A stretch of DNA of 64,000 bases, taken from contig CAJTHM010000014.1 of the NCBI GenBank assembly GCA_910576125.1, positions 62,001-126,000 of the forward strand, in the 5' to 3' direction. This document shows, in pieces, positions 63,764-64,000 of this stretch. The first letter of the stretch is position 1. Every line of letters begins with the position of its first letter. A program made the position numbers and the translations under genes. The notes under the pieces are model-generated. The model did no database searches, had not been told where the DNA came from, and saw nothing but the letters and a program-made list of their open reading frames with translations. The DNA comes from Lachnospiraceae bacterium. Lineage in GTDB: Bacteria; Bacillota; Clostridia; Lachnospirales; Lachnospiraceae.

Positions 63764-64000
63764 ATGACAAAAGAGGGAGCAGATGACCGGGAGCTACAAC
63801 TGAAGATCGATGCATACGGTGATATGCTGTTCAAGCTCAGCTTCCTGCGGCTTCAGAATGCGCAGGACGCGGAGGATGTGGTTCAGGAAGTGTTTTACCA
63901 GTATCTGAAGAAGCCCCGGACTTTCCAGAGCCCGGAACATGAGAAAGCCTGGTTCCTGAAAGTTACCTTGAACGGCTGCAGGAAAGTCTGGCGCAGCGCA
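63764..64000 (+). CDS. RNA polymerase sigma factor, ECF type, 3' partial
   Basis: The first 79 residues of a sigma-70 family protein run off the window end. The region 2 signature is present: YGDMLFKLSFLRLQNAQDAEDVVQEVFYQY, given here only in part as residues 18-47, followed by the W-F-L-K-V-T-L-N-G-C-R motif. The ATG at 63764 has only a weak ribosome site. The 208 bases between it and the YtvI-like gene hold a GTTGCA (63640-63645) / TGCAAC (63665-63670) inverted repeat and are very AT-rich, with no gene or clear promoter that I can support. Confidence 0.9.
   Translation, partial: MTKEGADDRELQLKIDAYGDMLFKLSFLRLQNAQDAEDVVQEVFYQYLKKPRTFQSPEHEKAWFLKVTLNGCRKVWRSA

Overview
The window looks like a chromosomal segment of a gut Lachnospiraceae-type Firmicute with moderately high GC (above 50% by eye). 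The signs are AGGAGG-type ribosome binding sites with sigma-A promoters, lipoprotein-type ABC binding proteins, a DUF4250 protein, PPi-type phosphofructokinase, glycyl radical chemistry, a tig-clpP-clpX-ysxC block followed by a YtvI-like protein, and many glycoside hydrolases. Homology calls rest on recognised motifs and family knowledge; no search was run.

Layout. 1-4761: end of a CUT1 sugar ABC importer (permease, binding lipoprotein) with a GH127 beta-L-arabinofuranosidase-like enzyme. 4890-7123: a structured leader and an overlapping MotA/MotB-like pair resembling ZorA/ZorB of Zorya anti-phage systems, without any ZorC/D/E partner. 7207-18328: a probably truncated surface protein, clpB, an LCP cell-wall protein, DUF4250, pfp, a GtrII-like membrane protein, a polysaccharide deacetylase, a MOFRL remnant and an NCS2 nucleobase permease. 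18331-26783: a molybdenum module. A FecCD-type ABC importer, a ModE-like regulator and an NTPase/MobA-like two-domain protein run on the minus strand. They are divergent from a three-subunit molybdenum hydroxylase (FAD, 2Fe-2S, Mo) followed by an Rrf2 regulator. The nearby NCS2 carrier suggests a purine or related heterocycle as substrate.

26847-34446 is strongly eroded. It holds fragments of an iron alcohol dehydrogenase, an aldehyde dehydrogenase, a mannose-6-phosphate isomerase-like protein, a glycosidase tail, a 5'-truncated AraC regulator and a GH116-like enzyme without its catalytic core. Intact oxidoreductase, kinase-like and aldo/keto reductase genes lie between them. Several breakpoints look like internal deletions, and a sedoheptulokinase-like gene at 50.4-51.3 kb shows the same signature. 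34510-41663: GH38 alpha-mannosidase, an AraC regulator, a glycyl radical enzyme with an unusual GCGEY active-site motif, and its activase.

41967-47634: a hybrid histidine kinase, an orphan binding lipoprotein and ptsI. 47649-52807: GNAT, an XRE regulator with three copies of an operator-like motif facing an NhaC-type antiporter, the broken FGGY kinase and pepD. 52808-64000: tRNA-Pro(AGG), an RlmD/RumA-type RNA methyltransferase, asparaginase, a TauABC/ThiXYZ-like system whose permease and ATPase are one reading frame, tig, clpP, clpX, ysxC, a YtvI/AI-2E protein and the start of an ECF sigma factor.

The best candidates for undescribed biology are the stand-alone ZorAB-like pair with its switch-like leader, the GCGEY glycyl radical enzyme locus, the self-contained molybdenum module, the kinase plus orphan binding protein, and the fused ABC protein.
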